Assembly (NCBI RefSeq): GCF_002836515.1 | Contig: NZ_PJBC01000066.1 | Span: 186,001-250,000 of the forward strand | Reading direction: 5' to 3' | DNA length: 64,000 bases | From: Pseudomonas sp. Choline-02u-1 | GTDB lineage: Bacteria > Pseudomonadota > Gammaproteobacteria > Pseudomonadales > Pseudomonadaceae | Shown: positions 8,145 to 18,300 of the stretch, piece after piece | How positions within the stretch are numbered: the first letter of the stretch is position 1 | Layout: every line of letters begins with the position of its first letter | Notes under the pieces: generated by a model | The model's database searches: none | What the model saw: only the letters and a program-made list of their open reading frames with translations | Told to the model about the DNA's origin: nothing | Program-made: the position numbers and the translations under genes

Positions 8145-8966
8145 TCAGGGTTGGAACGCGCCAATGAAAATCGCCGGATCGACCCGCGCATCATTCAGGC
8201 TGACGTTCCAGTGCATATGCGGACCTGTCGCGCGGCCGGTCGCGCCGACCTTGCCCACCACTGCGCCACGAGCCAATTGCTGGCCGTTCTTCACATCGAT
8301 CTTCGACATGTGACAGAACATGCTGATAAAGCCCTGGCCATGGTCCACGAACACGGTATTGCCGTTGAAGAAGTAATTGCCGATCAGAATCACCTTGCCC
8401 GCCGCCGGCGTCTTGATTGGCGTCCCGGCCGGTACCGCGAAATCCAGGCCCGCATGAGGATTTCGCTCTTCACCGTTGAAGAAACGGCGCACGCCGAACT
8501 TGCTCGACAGCGGCCCGTTCACCGGTTTGTCCAGCAGCAGGTTGCTCGGCGTGTTCGGGCTGAAACTGCGGTAAGCCGCGATCTGTTCCGCCAGTTCACC
8601 CTCGATGCGCTTGAGGTTGTCTGCGTTCGGGTTGACCTGCTGTTTGTTCTTCAGGGTGATGTGCTGTTCCGGGTACTTCTTGCTGCCGACGGTGAAGGGC
8701 AGATTGCGCCCGCCACTGCTGATTTGCTGTGCACCGGGCTTGACCGTCAGCGGTACGCCGACAATCGCCAGCCAGTTGTTCTGTTCTTTCACCACCAGCA
8801 CCGGTTTGCCCTGATACGTGGCTTTCGGCGCTTGTGCTGCCGCGCCCAGATCCACCACGGCGACGCCGCCCGGCACCGGTTTGTTCAACAGGCGAGTGAT
8901 GTAACTGTCGGCGTGAGCATTGAAAGCCAGGCAGAGCAACAGCAGCGGAGCAAGAAAACGCGGCAT
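8145..8966 (-). CDS. M23 family metallopeptidase (LytM-type, secreted)
   Basis: 273 residues with an N-terminal signal peptide ending in FNAHA. The middle is a beta-rich, pilotin-like domain. The C-terminal half is a LytM/M23 domain with zinc ligands H171 and D175 in NPHAGLDFAVP and the HxH pair H250/H252 in GPHMHW. All ligands are present, so it is likely an active endopeptidase cutting peptidoglycan cross-bridges in the periplasm. It starts three bases after the leftward xseA stop codon, so xseA and this gene are probably one transcript. The physiological partner is not evident. Confidence 0.9.
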   Translation of the reverse strand: MPRFLAPLLLLCLAFNAHADSYITRLLNKPVPGGVAVVDLGAAAQAPKATYQGKPVLVVKEQNNWLAIVGVPLTVKPGAQQISSGGRNLPFTVGSKKYPEQHITLKNKQQVNPNADNLKRIEGELAEQIAAYRSFSPNTPSNLLLDKPVNGPLSSKFGVRRFFNGEERNPHAGLDFAVPAGTPIKTPAAGKVILIGNYFFNGNTVFVDHGQGFISMFCHMSKIDVKNGQQLARGAVVGKVGATGRATGPHMHWNVSLNDARVDPAIFIGAFQP

Positions 8967-8969
8967 GGA

Positions 8970-10349
8970 TCAGTCCAGTAAAGAGAGGGTGACGGGCGTC
9001 AGGTGGTTATCCTCGACGCGCACTTGCAATTCGCCTTCGCCCAGTTTGGCTTTCAGGCGTTGGCCGGTGTGGGTCTGCGCGGCGTTGCGAATCGCGTGGC
9101 CACGCTCGTCGAGCAGGATGCTGTAACCGCGACCGAGGGTCGCCAACGGGCTGACCACATGCAGGGTCTGCATCTGACTGTGCAATTGCTGACGACGTTG
9201 TTTCAGGCCATCGCGCATGGCACGGGGCAGGCGTTCGGCGAGGCTGTCGAGGCGCTGACGGAGCATGGCCAATTGGCGTCCCGGGTGTTGCCCGGCGAGG
9301 CGGGTTTCCAGGCGGATCAGGCGTTCGCGGCGGGTATTGAGACTGCGCTCGAAGGCCCGGCGCATGCGCATGTCCAGATCGTCGAGGCGCTGGGCCTGCT
9401 GACGCAGACGTTCGCCAGGATGCCGCAGCCGTCTGGCCATGCCTTCCAGACGCAGGCGATCACGCATCAAGCGATCGCGCATGCGCATCACCAAACGTCG
9501 ATGCAGGCTCTCGACCTGACGGATCAGATGGCTGGAATCCGGGGCGAGCAGTTCGGCGGCCGCCGAGGGTGTCGGTGCGCGGACGTCGGCAACAAAGTCG
9601 CTGATCGACACATCGGTTTCATGGCCGACGGCGCTGACGATCGGCGTTACGCAGGCATCGACCGCGCGCGCCACGGCTTCTTCGTTGAAGCACCAGAGGT
9701 CTTCCAGCGAGCCGCCGCCACGGGCGAGGATCAGCGCATCGAAGCCACGGGCATCGGCCATTTTCAGAGCGCGGACGATTTGCGCAGTGGCTTCGCGGCC
9801 CTGTACGGCGGTCGGAATCAGGGTCAGTTGCACCTGCGGCGCACGGCGGCGGAACACGCTGATGATGTCGCGAATCACTGCGCCGGTCGGCGAACTGATG
9901 ATGCCGATGCGTTGCGGGTGCGCGGGCAGCGGCACTTTGCGTTCGGCACTGAACAAGCCTTCGGCGCTGAGCTTTTCCTTCAGCGCATCGAAGGCCAGAC
10001 GCAGCGCACCGTCACCGGCAGGTTCAACGGTGTCGAGGATCAGTTGATAGTCGCCACGGCCTTCGAACAGCGAAACCTTGCCGCGCACCTTGACCGCCAG
10101 ACCATCTTTCAATGCCTGACGCACTCTCGCGGCGTTCTGCCGGAACAACGCGCAACGCACCTGCGCGCCGCTGTCCTTGAGGGTGAAGTAGACGTGACCG
10201 GACGCCGGGCGCGCAAGGTTGGAAATTTCGCCTTCTACCCAGATGTTGCTGAACACGTCTTCGAGCAACACCCGCGCGCGGCCGTTGAGCTGGCTGACGG
10301 TCAGGATTTCTCGGTCCAGGCCAAGTCTTGCGAAGGGATCTTTAATCAT
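8970..10349 (-). CDS. xseA: Exodeoxyribonuclease VII large subunit
   Basis: 459 residues. XseA is the catalytic subunit of ExoVII, which degrades single-stranded DNA into acid-soluble oligonucleotides with the small subunit XseB. The N-terminal OB-fold (LTVSQLNGRARVLLED...IWVEGEISNLARPASGHVYFTLKD) is followed by the catalytic domain with VIRDIISVFRRRAP, ILARGGGSLEDLWCFNEE and VSAVGHETDVSISDFVADVRAPTPSAAAE. A long basic coiled coil precedes the C-terminal beta strip (LGRGYSIL). xseB is not adjacent. The start MIKDPFARLGLDREILTVSQL is standard for the genus. Confidence 0.96.
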   Translation of the reverse strand: MIKDPFARLGLDREILTVSQLNGRARVLLEDVFSNIWVEGEISNLARPASGHVYFTLKDSGAQVRCALFRQNAARVRQALKDGLAVKVRGKVSLFEGRGDYQLILDTVEPAGDGALRLAFDALKEKLSAEGLFSAERKVPLPAHPQRIGIISSPTGAVIRDIISVFRRRAPQVQLTLIPTAVQGREATAQIVRALKMADARGFDALILARGGGSLEDLWCFNEEAVARAVDACVTPIVSAVGHETDVSISDFVADVRAPTPSAAAELLAPDSSHLIRQVESLHRRLVMRMRDRLMRDRLRLEGMARRLRHPGERLRQQAQRLDDLDMRMRRAFERSLNTRRERLIRLETRLAGQHPGRQLAMLRQRLDSLAERLPRAMRDGLKQRRQQLHSQMQTLHVVSPLATLGRGYSILLDERGHAIRNAAQTHTGQRLKAKLGEGELQVRVEDNHLTPVTLSLLD

Positions 10350-10390
10350 GGGGCGCAGTTTAAAGGCATTCTTCTGCTCATTGCACGAAC

Positions 10391-10481
10391 CCTGTAGGAG
10401 CTGTCGAAGGCTGCGATCTTTTGATCTTGTTTTTTTAGCATCAAGATCAAAAGATCGCAGCCTTCGGCAGCTCCTACAGGG
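10391..10481. repeat. REP-type inverted repeat pair (GGAGCTGCCGAAGGCTGCGATC family)
   Basis: Two facing copies of the unit, the left one with one change (CTGTCGAAGG), around an AT-rich centre. It separates divergent xseA and the TauE/SafE gene and may occupy most of their promoter space. Confidence 0.9.
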
Positions 10482-10513
10482 GAGTATTGGTAACTTGTTA
10501 AGGAAATGCAGTG

Positions 10514-11281
10514 ATGAGCATGATGGAACTGTTGGGGGCGTGGACGTGGGGCGCGGGCGGTTGGGCGGCTATCGGGCTGGCCATTGCCTTGGCCTACATC
10601 GTCTTTGGTATTGCCGGTTTCGGCACGGCGCTGGTGGCGGGGCCGATTCTGATCCTGTTCATGCCGCTGTCGAAAATCGTGCCGCTGCTGGTGTTGCTGG
10701 ATTTCGTTGCGGCGTTCGGCAATCTGCTGCCTTCGCGGCGGGACGTGGCCAGAGCGGAGTTGCTCAGGCTGCTGCCGTGCATGGCGATCGGCTGCACGCT
10801 GGGGGTGATCTTCCTGCTGAATCTCAAATCCGATCTGTTGCTGCTGTTGATGGGCCTGTTTATCAGCGCCTATGCGGTTTACAGCCTGTGGGTGAAAGCG
10901 CGGCCGGCACAGTTGTCGGCGGCGTGGGCCGTGCCCATGGGCACGGTGGGCGGATTGTTCGGTGCGTTGTTTGGCAGCGGCGGTTTTTTGTATGCGATCT
11001 ATCTGAACAGTCGCTTGCCCAAAGAGGCTGCGCGGGCCACGCAAAGTGCGTTGATCAGTTGCAGCACCGTGGTGCGTTTGAGTCTGTTTGTCATCGCCGG
11101 TGTCTATGCCGAGCTACCCTTGTTGATGCTGGCCCTGTGTCTGTTACCGGCGATGGCACTGGGCTTGTGGATCGGCCGGCGTTTGAGCATGAGGCTTTCG
11201 CGCGAGGCATTTGTGCGGCTGGTGACGTGGCTGGTGCTGGCCAGCGGAATCGCGTTGATCGTGCGTTATTTCAGCACTTGA
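10514..11281 (+). CDS. TauE/SafE family sulfite/anion permease
   Basis: 255 residues, almost entirely hydrophobic, with about eight transmembrane segments. It contains the family-typical glycine-rich turns IVFGIAGFGTALVAGP near the N-terminus and GTVGGLFGALFGSGGFLYAIYL in the second half, reflecting the internal repeat of TauE/SafE (DUF81) permeases. These proteins move sulfur oxyanions or organosulfonates across the inner membrane; the substrate here cannot be told. AAGGAA at 10500 precedes the ATG at 10514; a GTG at 10511 is immediately upstream. No sulfur-metabolism genes are adjacent. Confidence 0.85.
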   Translation: MSMMELLGAWTWGAGGWAAIGLAIALAYIVFGIAGFGTALVAGPILILFMPLSKIVPLLVLLDFVAAFGNLLPSRRDVARAELLRLLPCMAIGCTLGVIFLLNLKSDLLLLLMGLFISAYAVYSLWVKARPAQLSAAWAVPMGTVGGLFGALFGSGGFLYAIYLNSRLPKEAARATQSALISCSTVVRLSLFVIAGVYAELPLLMLALCLLPAMALGLWIGRRLSMRLSREAFVRLVTWLVLASGIALIVRYFST

Positions 11282-11363
11282 CCGAATTTCTTGAGGGATT
11301 AAGCTGCCGGCCTTTGGAACGCCTGCTCGCGAAGGCGTCAGAAGCCATACCGCAGGACTCTCC

Positions 11364-11912
11364 ATGAACTCGCAAAGCATCATCGTCCCGAAAATCTCCA
11401 CCCTGCCGGTGCACGAACCCCGGGCGCGGGCGATCGTGCGTTGGCTGGTGCGCAAGAACATCATCGAAGAACAACTGACCACCTGCGGGCGCACCGGCAA
11501 CCGCATGGCGCACGCCATCGCCGACGGCGCCCGCGCAGTGGTGCTGCACCCCGAGGCGCTGCCGTTCGGTGAGCCGATCAATGGCCTGGAAATTGTCACC
11601 AAGCGCTGCATCTATACCCCGGCCAAAGGCTTCCTCGAAGAAGCCGGTTGCGCCGAGTGCCGCCGCGAAGTCGGCGAGGCACTGTTCGAAAGTCTCGAGG
11701 ACTGGTTTCCAGGTCGCACCGACAATTTCACCTGCCCCGAATGCGGGCATGAAGACGACATCAACGGTTTCCTGTTTTTGCAGGAATGCGCGTTTTCCAA
11801 CCTCGGCTTCATTTTCAATAATTGGCTGGAGGCGGGGTTCAAGCAGAGCTTTATCGACGAGTTCGCCGATTGGCTCGATCAACCTGTAAGTTGGGTAAAG
11901 GTCGAGCTCTGA
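11364..11912 (+). CDS. Zinc-ribbon-like protein of unknown function
   Basis: 182 residues. Two cysteine pairs are visible, CAEC at about residue 95 and CPEC followed by GHED at about residue 128, which together could bind one zinc ion. The rest is mixed helix/strand with no signal peptide or membrane segment, so it is probably cytosolic. A good ribosome site (GCAGGACTC) precedes the ATG. I recall proteins of this type being labelled 'sugar ABC transporter ATPase' in Pseudomonas, but no Walker motif is present, so that name is not supported. No function is proposed. Confidence 0.8.
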   Translation: MNSQSIIVPKISTLPVHEPRARAIVRWLVRKNIIEEQLTTCGRTGNRMAHAIADGARAVVLHPEALPFGEPINGLEIVTKRCIYTPAKGFLEEAGCAECRREVGEALFESLEDWFPGRTDNFTCPECGHEDDINGFLFLQECAFSNLGFIFNNWLEAGFKQSFIDEFADWLDQPVSWVKVEL

Positions 11913-11915
11913 TCC

Positions 11916-12002
11916 CAGTAGGAGCTGCCGAAGGCTGCGATCTTTTGATCCTGCCTTTGAAAAGCAAAGTCAAAAGATCGCAGCCTTCGGCAGCTCCTAC
12001 AG
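11916..12002. repeat. REP-type inverted repeat pair (GGAGCTGCCGAAGGCTGCGATC family)
   Basis: Left copy 11917-11944 and right copy 11973-12002 in inverted orientation around the spacer TTTTGATCCTGCCTTTGAAAAGCAAAGTCAAAAG. It lies between the zinc-ribbon gene and the guaB promoter. Confidence 0.9.
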
Positions 12003-12043
12003 AAAGCCAGGTTTTCCATCTATCAATTAGGCTGAGTTTTACA

Positions 12044-12072
12044 TTGAACAGCAGGGGGTGTCTGACTATAAT
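12044..12072 (+). promoter_or_regulatory. Sigma-70-type promoter of guaB
   Basis: TTGAAC at 12044-12049 and a perfect TATAAT at 12067-12072 are separated by 17 bases, 37 bases upstream of the guaB ATG. The match and spacing suggest a strong housekeeping promoter. Confidence 0.8.
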
Positions 12073-12108
12073 GGCGCGCTTCCATTTTCCCGCTCGGGAG
12101 CCCCCGCG

Positions 12109-13578
12109 ATGCTGCGTATCAGCCAAGAAGCTCTGACATTCGACGACATTCTCCTAGTGCCCGGTTATTCCGAGGTGCTTCCCAACGAAGTCAGTCTCAA
12201 GACCCGTCTTACCCGTGGCATCGAACTGAATATTCCTCTGGTTTCTGCCGCCATGGACACCGTTACTGAAGCCCGTCTGGCAATCGCCATGGCTCAGGAA
12301 GGTGGCATCGGCATTATCCACAAGAACATGACCATCGAGCAGCAAGCTGCCGAAGTGCGCAAGGTCAAGAAGTTCGAAGCCGGTGTGGTCAAGGATCCCA
12401 TCACCATCGAGGCCGATGCCACGGTGCGTGATCTGTTCGAACTGACCCGTCTGCACAACATTTCCGGCGTTCCGGTATTGCACGATGGCGACCTGGTCGG
12501 CATCGTCACCTCCCGCGACGTACGTTTCGAAAACCGTCTGGAAGCCATCGTCCGCGAAGTGATGACGCCCAAAGAGCGTCTGGTCACGGTCAAGGAAGGC
12601 GCCGACAAGAACGACGTCCGTGAACTGCTGCACAAGCACCGCATCGAGCGCGTGCTGATCGTCGACGACAAATTCGCCCTCAAAGGCATGATGACCGTCA
12701 ACGATATCGAAAAAGCCAAAGCCTACCCGCTGGCCAGCAAGGACGATCAAGGTCGTCTGCGCGTTGGCGCTGCGGTCGGCACCGGTAAAGACACCGGTGA
12801 TCGCGTGACCGCACTGGTCAACGCCGGCGTTGACGTGGTGGTGGTCGACACCGCGCACGGTCACTCCAAGGGCGTGATCGACCGCGTTCGCTGGGTCAAG
12901 GAGAACTTCCCTGAAGTGCAGGTGATCGGCGGCAACATCGCCACCGGCGCTGCCGCCAAGGCCTTGGCCGAAGCGGGCGCCGACGCAGTCAAGGTCGGTA
13001 TCGGCCCAGGCTCGATCTGCACCACCCGTATCGTTGCTGGCGTCGGCGTGCCGCAAATCAGTGCCATCGCCAACGTCGCCGCCGCCCTTGAAGGCACCGG
13101 CGTGCCGTTGATCGCCGACGGCGGCATCCGTTTCTCCGGTGACCTGTCCAAGGCCATCGTCGCCGGTGCGTCCTGCGTGATGATGGGTTCGATGTTCGCC
13201 GGTACTGAAGAAGCCCCGGGCGAGATCGAACTGTTCCAGGGCCGTTCGTACAAGGCTTATCGCGGCATGGGCTCGCTGGGCGCCATGTCCCAGGCGCAAG
13301 GCTCGTCCGACCGTTACTTCCAGGACTCCTCGGCAGGCGCCGAGAAACTGGTTCCGGAAGGCATCGAAGGCCGTGTGCCGTACAAGGGCACCCTGAGCGC
13401 GATCATTCACCAGTTGATGGGCGGCCTGCGTTCCTCGATGGGTTACACCGGCAGCGCCAACATCGAAGAAATGCGCACCAAGCCCGAATTCGTGCGGATC
13501 ACTGGCGCCGGCATGGCCGAATCCCACGTTCACGACGTGCAGATCACCAAGGAAGCGCCGAACTACCGCGTAGGTTGA
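12109..13578 (+). CDS. guaB: IMP dehydrogenase
   Basis: 489 residues. GuaB oxidises IMP to XMP with NAD+, the committed step to GMP. The TIM barrel is interrupted by a two-CBS-domain module at about residues 95-205 (SGVPVLHDGDLVGIVTSRD and RVLIVDDKFALKGMMTVNDI). The catalytic loop is GIGPGSICTTR with nucleophile C304, followed by the GGIRFSGD phosphate-binding segment and the flap around YKAYRGMGSLGAM. ATG at 12109 matches MLRISQEALTFDDILL; the longer frame overlaps the promoter. guaA follows 80 bases later. Confidence 0.98.
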   Translation: MLRISQEALTFDDILLVPGYSEVLPNEVSLKTRLTRGIELNIPLVSAAMDTVTEARLAIAMAQEGGIGIIHKNMTIEQQAAEVRKVKKFEAGVVKDPITIEADATVRDLFELTRLHNISGVPVLHDGDLVGIVTSRDVRFENRLEAIVREVMTPKERLVTVKEGADKNDVRELLHKHRIERVLIVDDKFALKGMMTVNDIEKAKAYPLASKDDQGRLRVGAAVGTGKDTGDRVTALVNAGVDVVVVDTAHGHSKGVIDRVRWVKENFPEVQVIGGNIATGAAAKALAEAGADAVKVGIGPGSICTTRIVAGVGVPQISAIANVAAALEGTGVPLIADGGIRFSGDLSKAIVAGASCVMMGSMFAGTEEAPGEIELFQGRSYKAYRGMGSLGAMSQAQGSSDRYFQDSSAGAEKLVPEGIEGRVPYKGTLSAIIHQLMGGLRSSMGYTGSANIEEMRTKPEFVRITGAGMAESHVHDVQITKEAPNYRVG

Positions 13579-13658
13579 GGCTTCCAGCAAAACGTTAAAT
13601 CACCGGGGCTGTTCATTCAGCCCCGAGTTGTTTCTGATTCACTACATGAGAATGAGTC

Positions 13659-15236
13659 ATGGCCCTCGACATTCACGCTCACCGCATCCTGATCCTCGAC
13701 TTCGGTTCGCAATACACCCAGCTGATTGCCCGCCGCGTGCGCGAGATCGGCGTGTACTGCGAACTGCACCCGTTCGACATGGACGAAGATGCGATCCGCG
13801 AATTCGCCCCTAAAGGCGTCATCCTCGCCGGCGGCCCCGAGTCCGTGCACGAAGCCAACAGCCCGCGCTGCCCGCAGGCGGTGTTCGACCTGGGCGTGCC
13901 GGTGTTCGGCATCTGCTACGGCATGCAGACCATGGCCGAGCAACTGGGCGGCAAGGTTGAAGGTTCCGAACTGCGTGAGTTCGGTTACGCTCGCGTTGAC
14001 GTGGTCGGCAAGAGCCGCCTGCTCGACGGCATCGAAGATCACATCGACGCCGACGGCCTGTTTGGCCTCGACGTGTGGATGAGCCACGGTGACAAGGTCA
14101 CCAAGATGCCGGAAGACTTCCACATCCTCGCCAGCACCCCGAGCTGCCCGATCGCCGGCATGTTCAACGACGATCGCGCGTACTACGGCGTGCAGTTCCA
14201 CCCGGAAGTGACCCACACCAAGCAGGGCGGTCGCATCCTTTCGCGTTTCGTGCTCGACATCTGCGGCTGTGAAGCCCTGTGGACGCCATCGAAAATCGCT
14301 GAAGACGCCATCGCCAACATCCGCGCTCAGGTCGGCACCGACAACGTCCTGTTGGGCCTGTCCGGCGGCGTTGACTCCTCGGTGGTTGCCGCGCTGCTGC
14401 ACAAGGCCATCGGCGATCAGTTGACCTGCGTCTTCGTCGATAACGGCCTGCTGCGTCTGCACGAAGGCGAGCAAGTGATGGCCATGTTCGCCGAGAACAT
14501 GGGCGTCAAGGTGATCCGCGCCAACGCCGAAGAGCAGTTCCTCAACAACCTGGCCGGCGAAGCCGACCCGGAGAAGAAACGCAAGATCATCGGTCGCACC
14601 TTCATCGACGTATTCGATGCCCAGTCCAATAAACTGGAAAACATCAAATACCTCGCGCAGGGCACCATCTACCCGGACGTGATCGAGTCGGCTGGCGCGA
14701 AAAGCGGCAAGGCCCACGTGATCAAGTCGCACCACAACGTGGGCGGCCTGCCGGAAGAAATGAACCTGAAACTGGTCGAGCCACTGCGCGAACTGTTCAA
14801 GGACGAAGTCCGTCGTCTGGGCCTGGAACTCGGCCTGCCGTACGACATGGTCTACCGCCACCCGTTCCCGGGCCCGGGTCTGGGCGTGCGCATCCTCGGC
14901 GAAGTGAAGAAGGAATACGCCGACCTGCTGCGTCGTGCCGACCACATCTTCATTGAAGAACTGCGCAAGGCCGACTGGTACCACAAGGTCAGCCAGGCTT
15001 TCGTGGTGTTCCAGCCAGTGAAATCGGTCGGCGTGGTCGGCGACGGTCGGCGTTACGCGTGGGTCGTGGCCCTGCGTGCCGTAGAAACCATCGACTTCAT
15101 GACCGCGCGTTGGGCGCACCTGCCTTACGAACTGCTGGAGACCGTCTCCGGCCGCATCATCAATGAAATCGAAGGTATCTCGCGCGTCACCTACGACGTG
15201 TCGAGCAAGCCGCCGGCGACGATTGAGTGGGAGTGA
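13659..15236 (+). CDS. guaA: GMP synthase (glutamine-hydrolysing)
   Basis: 525 residues. GuaA aminates XMP to GMP using ammonia from glutamine. The N-terminal class I glutamine amidotransferase has nucleophile C86 in GICYGMQ and the H181/E183 pair in QFHPEVTH. The ATP-pyrophosphatase domain has the PP-loop LSGGVDSSV, and the C-terminal dimerisation domain ends in SSKPPATIEWE. It is co-directional with guaB and ends at a strong shared terminator. Confidence 0.98.
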   Translation: MALDIHAHRILILDFGSQYTQLIARRVREIGVYCELHPFDMDEDAIREFAPKGVILAGGPESVHEANSPRCPQAVFDLGVPVFGICYGMQTMAEQLGGKVEGSELREFGYARVDVVGKSRLLDGIEDHIDADGLFGLDVWMSHGDKVTKMPEDFHILASTPSCPIAGMFNDDRAYYGVQFHPEVTHTKQGGRILSRFVLDICGCEALWTPSKIAEDAIANIRAQVGTDNVLLGLSGGVDSSVVAALLHKAIGDQLTCVFVDNGLLRLHEGEQVMAMFAENMGVKVIRANAEEQFLNNLAGEADPEKKRKIIGRTFIDVFDAQSNKLENIKYLAQGTIYPDVIESAGAKSGKAHVIKSHHNVGGLPEEMNLKLVEPLRELFKDEVRRLGLELGLPYDMVYRHPFPGPGLGVRILGEVKKEYADLLRRADHIFIEELRKADWYHKVSQAFVVFQPVKSVGVVGDGRRYAWVVALRAVETIDFMTARWAHLPYELLETVSGRIINEIEGISRVTYDVSSKPPATIEWE

Positions 15237-15270
15237 TCCCGCTGCACGCTGATCGACGCATCGAGTAAGC

Positions 15271-15303
15271 AAAAAACCCTTGGCCTCAAGCCAAGGGTTT
15301 TTT
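15271..15303. terminator. Bidirectional terminator between guaA and toxin gene
   Basis: A6 followed by the stem ACCCTTGGC / GCCAAGGGT with loop CTCAA, then T6. Symmetrical tracts allow it to end both the rightward guaA and the leftward toxin transcripts. Confidence 0.9.
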
Positions 15304-15327
15304 CGTTTCATGATCCCGAAAAACGGC

Positions 15328-18300
15328 TCAGGTGGGCAGGCGACTTTGCAGGGTCAGGCCGATCTCTATCAGCCGCTGGGATAACGCGGCGATGTCACGG
15401 AACATGATGCCGCTGATTCGAGGCAACGACTGCGCCCATATGTAAACCTGGCCATCCCTTCTGCGATTGACCGTTGTTCGCACAATGTTGCTTGAGCTGT
15501 CGCGACGTACCAGTGTGTAGGCGTTTTGGCTCTTTTCGATCAGAAACATGCCATTGCGATGCAGCAGCTTTTCCTGCGCCGCGGGTGTCCATTGCGGCGT
15601 AGCTGATTCGATCTGCAAACGCAGGTCAGCGTAGAGCACGTCGACTGAGGCACGGGTCGTTGCGCCGTTGTCAAACGGGCCGCGCGCGATTTCCAGCCCG
15701 GGATCGATACTGACGCCTGCTTCCTCGGCGGATGACACCTCCTCGATCCGTAAACCGATGCCGCCCATGTGTTCGCTGATGCCCGGCAGGTTTCTGAAGT
15801 TATTGGTATTCGTTGCTTCGCTCAATACAACCCATTTGCCCGGTTTGTTGAGGATTTCGTCACCCCACATGATTCGGGTGGTCAGGCGGGCGTGCATCAT
15901 CTGCTCTTCAATCGAGGTGAGGGGTACCTTCGGTTTGTAATTTTGCGCCACGTCGAGGCCGTGAACCCGGACGCCGTTGGCCTGCGCGGTCCTGACCAGC
16001 TCGAGGACGTTGAACCGGTCATCGGGGTCGGTGCCAAGGCTGGACAGATAGGTACGCAGATCCTGTGACATCTCTCCCGACATGTGAAAGTCGTTGAGAT
16101 CAGTCTGAGCAAAATCACTGAGCAATCCACGCACGTAAAGGGTATCGATGTGCCGTGCGAACAGCGGCATGTTTTCGATCATGAACCCCATGCTAGTGAT
16201 GCGATCCAGCGTCTCGCCAATCACTAGCCCCCTGCTGTTGGCGAAAATACCATCGATCAGTTCGTCTATTGTCATCGCGGAGGTAATTGGCGGGATGACC
16301 GGCCGGGCGGGCAGGTTGGTCCAGTTCAGCTCCGAGTAAAATTCCTTGGCCTCGTTGAGCAGAATGGCACGCCTTTCGCCGAAGTAGGCGGCAAACACCT
16401 CAGCAATCGGCCGATTGCCGTGAGCGGCGCTGGGCAGCGTAGCGAAGGTTTCAGGCAGATTCATCGCCCATCTTTTTAGCGCTGCCATGTCCATCCCCAT
16501 GACGTCGTGGAGGGGCGTCACCAGACGCAGCGGACGAGCAGACCCGGGAACCGGTTCGACCAAATGCAGCTCCGCCGAGGGCGTTGTCGTGGACGGCTCG
16601 GGCGTCGTTTCAATATCCAGTGTGCACGACTTACCCACGCATTGACCGCCGCCCCTGAGCCGCAACGCAGGGATGCGCTCCCATTTGCCGCCAGCCCCGA
16701 AGCGTACCGGCAGCGAATAAGCGAACTGATTGGGACGCTCGGGATTGACGACCGCCCAGTGGCCGCTCTCCTCGGAATCGGCAAAGTAGTGCACGTAGTA
16801 CGCGTCGTCATCGATTCTGATCGCGTAGCGTGGCTCTTTGTCGAGACGGTAGATACCTTCAAATTTCCCAGGGGCCGACTCAACGGCGTCCGATACAAGT
16901 ACCTCGTTGCACCGATAGCGGGCGGGAATCCCCGGCACGGAGGGTCCCTGTTGTGCAGCGGCAGTCGTCGAGGCCTGGACGGATGTGGCGGAAGGCGTTT
17001 CGATGGGAATGTCGTTGGCCAATTCGGTGCTGGCTTCTTCAACCAGCGTGGCTGGGGGCGGCTCTACAGGCGGCAGGAGAGGCGTGTTCGCCGAAGTGAA
17101 CTCGACCAACCCGGCCATTTCTTCGGCTTCGGCAAACTCGACTTGCGGGCCGACTTCCAGCTGCGCGCCAGTGCCGATCAGAAACGGCACATCCAGCACA
17201 ATTTCGATACCGTTGAGCACTGCATTGGCAAGGCCCGTTTTACGTTCGGCGGCTGTGGTGCCGTTGACGGCCTGATCGATGTTCAGACCCATGTTGGCGA
17301 TGCTGGCACCGATCAACGGCAACGCTGCCGGCCAACCCACCGCTGCCATCGGGCCGAATACTTTCAAACCCGCGCTCAAATAACCTATCCAGAGTTTTTT
17401 GCGCAGGTCGCTGTTGGAGGTCAGCGCCAGCTGTGCCTCGGCGACCATGGCGCTGTGTGTCGATTCGCTTAACCAAGTGAACGCATCACCGGCGACGGCG
17501 ACGTTGCTGCGATTGATCATCTGGTGATTGCTATGGCCCCAGGCGCTCACCAGACGGTTCATCAAATCGGTAAGGTTTTCGCTGATGCGGTGACTCTCGG
17601 CGAGAGGGAAATGCTTGAGAAATGCGCTGCGTTTGTCCTCGGCATTCATCTGCTCAAGCAGCCACCAGTGCAGATTGGCCTCACTGTCCATCAGGCGAAA
17701 AGCCGGAGCTTCACCCGGCAAGTAAAGGGTCTGCCGGCCGCTGTTTTCCACCAGACGCAGCACATCGGTGGCAACGTGGCCATCGACATCCAATGCGCGT
17801 ACTTCAGCGCCGACCGGGTAGGTCGCTCGCAATATTTGCAGGGTCACGGGCCAGGTAATCGGCCCGATGACCGAGGCGATGATGCGTTGGAAATCGTCGC
17901 CTCCAAGGTCATTCTGTTGCAGCGCCTGCACCGCCTGACTGAGGAAATTGCACTTGGCCAGAACACGAAAATTATCCGACGAAGTTTGCCAGAATTTGCT
18001 CAATTGCTCGGTGTAGCGCTTGCTGAAATCGACGTCCCAGAACACCTTCAGAACATCGCTGCCCAGCAAGCGCACTTCATTGTCTTGATTGAAATTCTCG
18101 GCGTTCGGCCCCTCCGAATAAAACCCGCAATAGAGGCCGAGCAGGTCGGCGTTATCTTGATCGGTCGCGCGAAAACGATGAATGACCAGTTGCGTGAGAG
18201 TGAGGGTTTCGTAAGGCTTTTCCAGCAAATGTTCCCAACCGGTAAAGGTCAGCGCGTTGCTCTGCGCGGCTTTGAAGCGGTGGAAATACACCCGGTCGGG

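Noticed and set aside
12154..13590. 478-codon minus-strand frame, and a similar one opposite guaA (13617-15311)
   Set aside because: Antisense shadows of guaB and guaA; composition rich in H, D, V, G without motifs.
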